DNA from: Acinetobacter sp. P8-3-8
Lineage (GTDB): Bacteria > Pseudomonadota > Gammaproteobacteria > Pseudomonadales > Moraxellaceae
Length of the DNA: 46,097 nt
Direction: 5' to 3'
NCBI RefSeq assembly: GCF_000214135.1
Contig: NZ_AFIE01000027.1
Coordinates: 1 to 46,097, forward strand
Below are positions 44,769 through 46,097 of the stretch, piece after piece. A model generated the notes under the pieces. The model was not told the origin of the DNA, made no database searches, and saw only the letters and a list, made by a program, of their open reading frames with translations. The position numbers were made by a program, and so were the translations under genes. The stretch's first letter is position 1; every line of letters begins with the position of its first letter.

Positions 44769-45746
44769 TCAATCTTTAAAATGTACAGGAATCCACTGAT
44801 AGCTTTTTCCATCCGCTGAATAAATATGCCCAATTCCCGGAAAAGGAAGATGTGGCGCAGCAATAGTTTGCCCATTCTTTGCATAATCAGCAAATTGCTT
44901 TAAGCGCGTTTCAACGGCTTTATTCGGGTCAATATCGTAATCAATGGCTGTTTTCGGTTGATCAAACTGAACTGTATGTGAATGCACAATATCTCCAATA
45001 AAAACCACATCTTCATCAGAGGTTTTAAGCATATAGCTGAAATGACCAGGGGTGTGTCCTGCGGTGCTGATCACTTCAAATCCATCAATTTTGTCACCAA
45101 GTTTAAAGGTCTTAAATCGTTGCTTTGCCTGATATGGAGCAAGTGCTGCTTTAATTTTTGCCACAGTACCAGTGTAATTCGCTTGCTTATCTTTTGAGAT
45201 TTTTTGCAGTTGTTTTGGGTCTAGCCAATAATCAGCTTCATTTTCAGAAACATAAATTGTGGCATTTGGATAATTCGCAACACTATTTTTACTGACGCCA
45301 CACGAATGATCAGGATGTAAATGCGTTAATAAAATGGTATCGACTTGTTCAGGGTGGTATCCCGCAGCTTTTAAATTCTTCATCACAGAACCTAAATGCG
45401 CTCCAAAGCAATCCGCAGTACCACTGTCAACTAAAATCAAAGATTGTCCTGTATTGACCAAGAAAGCATTCACTGAGGTTTGTACACCTTTGGCTTGGTC
45501 TGCATGGTACTTTTTAAGAATTTTATGTACCTGATCTTGAGGCGTGTTTTGAAATAAAGTCGGGGATATAAAGTTTGTTCCATCCAGTAAAGCGGTGATT
45601 TGAGTATTTCCGACTTGATGTTGATAGAAGCCTGCGACTTGTTTCTGTTGTTCGATGATAGGTAGCATTTTATTGGTTTCTGCCACAGTTGAAAATGAAT
45701 TGAGTAGTGCGATTGAGGTTGTAAAAGTTAGAATAGATTTTTTCAT
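44769..45746 (-). CDS. Secreted metallo-beta-lactamase-fold hydrolase
   Basis: A signal peptide (residues 1-22, KKSILTFTTSIALLNSFSTVAE) precedes the MBL domain. The zinc motif THLHPDHSCG (HxHxDH) lies near residue 146, with a later TAGHTPGHFSY and an IGDIVHS aspartate as further metal ligands. The length of 325 residues matches periplasmic MBL-fold hydrolases such as quorum-quenching lactonases or alkyl-sulfatase relatives. It is not a class B beta-lactamase by overall pattern. The exact substrate cannot be told. The start at 45746 is supported by the signal peptide. Confidence 0.88.
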   Translation of the reverse strand: MKKSILTFTTSIALLNSFSTVAETNKMLPIIEQQKQVAGFYQHQVGNTQITALLDGTNFISPTLFQNTPQDQVHKILKKYHADQAKGVQTSVNAFLVNTGQSLILVDSGTADCFGAHLGSVMKNLKAAGYHPEQVDTILLTHLHPDHSCGVSKNSVANYPNATIYVSENEADYWLDPKQLQKISKDKQANYTGTVAKIKAALAPYQAKQRFKTFKLGDKIDGFEVISTAGHTPGHFSYMLKTSDEDVVFIGDIVHSHTVQFDQPKTAIDYDIDPNKAVETRLKQFADYAKNGQTIAAPHLPFPGIGHIYSADGKSYQWIPVHFKD

Positions 45747-45877
45747 AAGGGTTCAAAGAAAATTATTGTTGAGTGTTTTTTAACATGAATTGGATAATAT
45801 TTTGGGTTTTTATTGATAAAAAGAATTGGAGTAAAATGGGAGATTTTTTATAGAAGGTATGAGTTAGAAATATGAGG

Positions 45878-46096
45878 TTAATATTCTTGATTAGTATTAA
45901 AAAAATAAATAGGAGTACTATTTGAGCATAGGCAGATTATAAATGCATATATTAAGATTTCAATTTTAATCTTGGATTCAAATATTTCAAAATCATCTGT
46001 AGGATTTTTTAAAACATGACCATGTACAATAGAATGTCTATCTTTTAAGAATTCATCCAGAAACTCTTCAAATAGTCCTTTAATCTTTTTTTGATT
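45878..46096 (-). CDS. C-terminal fragment of a protein with a HEPN-like motif (cut by window end)
   Basis: The reading frame enters from beyond the window and stops at 45878. The 72 visible residues include FLDEFLKDRHSIVHGHVL, whose RHSIVH matches the R-x4-H motif of HEPN ribonuclease-like domains, and a hydrophobic tail (LIYAFIICLCSN). HEPN proteins are often toxins or antiphage effectors, but many are not. With only the end visible, assignment is tentative. Confidence 0.5.
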   Translation of the reverse strand, partial: NQKKIKGLFEEFLDEFLKDRHSIVHGHVLKNPTDDFEIFESKIKIEILIYAFIICLCSNSTPIYFFNTNQEY

Positions 46097-46097
46097 A

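Noticed and set aside
44769-45746. Carbapenemase-type class B beta-lactamase
   Set aside because: The MBL motif is shared by many hydrolases; overall length and pattern fit a periplasmic MBL-fold lactonase or similar hydrolase rather than a known beta-lactamase.
1-46097. CRISPR array, tRNA, rRNA, IS element or prophage
   Set aside because: No regularly spaced direct repeats, no cloverleaf or rRNA-like sequence, and no transposase, integrase or phage structural gene was recognised on either strand.

Overview
The window is a chromosomal segment of an Acinetobacter species (Moraxellaceae, Gammaproteobacteria). The evidence is AT-rich DNA of ordinary core-gene character, a BfmR/BfmS two-component pair that reads as the Acinetobacter version almost residue for residue, a 13-gene nuo operon with fused nuoCD, and many short Acinetobacter-type membrane proteins and lipoproteins. 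It does not look like one of the best-known A. baumannii reference genomes, but the species cannot be fixed from the sequence alone. No rRNA, tRNA, CRISPR array, insertion sequence or prophage was recognised.

Layout. 1-2720 (minus strand): scpA-scpB-rluB, chromosome condensation plus 23S rRNA pseudouridylation. 3015-3767 (minus): an AT-rich membrane protein of unknown function. 3841-8430 (minus): class Ia ribonucleotide reductase, nrdA then nrdB, separated by a 43-residue membrane ORF and a palindromic intergenic repeat. The nrdA upstream region holds a perfect DnaA box and candidate NrdR boxes. 8987-11377 (plus): bfmR-bfmS, with a palindrome overlapping the likely -35 box. 11526-11876 (minus): a small unknown protein. 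12614-27668 (plus): nuoA,B,CD,E,F,G,H,I,J,K,L,M,N, respiratory complex I, tightly packed except for one 86-nt gap after nuoB that contains a nested hairpin. 27790-30752 (plus): upp (uracil salvage), then a cold-shock-like protein with 45-residue repeats and a C-terminal membrane anchor, then a small membrane protein of similar anchor architecture. 30914-32637: a LysR regulator divergent from ferredoxin-NADP reductase (finR/fpr-like pair). 32728-35802: a conserved hypothetical, two tiny membrane proteins and a multi-pass CmpX-type mechanosensitive channel. 35983-38170 (minus): a YhiN-like flavoprotein and a D-cysteine desulfhydrase/ACC-deaminase-like PLP enzyme. 38233-41659 (minus): a TetR-MFS-HlyD efflux operon with a clear palindromic operator. 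41860-45746: an M15-type lipoprotein, a structured non-coding repeat region, a small lipoprotein, a DIP1984-family protein, a LysE/RhtB exporter and a periplasmic metallo-beta-lactamase-fold hydrolase. The window ends inside a minus-strand gene whose C-terminus carries a HEPN-like R-x4-H motif.

The most unusual signal is a family of four small hairpins at two distant intergenic sites (5435-5546 and 42692-42744). They share constant flanks (TGAG ... CGCAAGG) while the four base pairs of the stem differ in every copy with full compensation, which points to selection on, or mobility of, a folded nucleic acid rather than on a protein. The second most unusual is the repeat-bearing, membrane-anchored cold-shock-like protein after upp. 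Nothing else in the window clearly amounts to a new multi-gene system; most of it is core metabolism.
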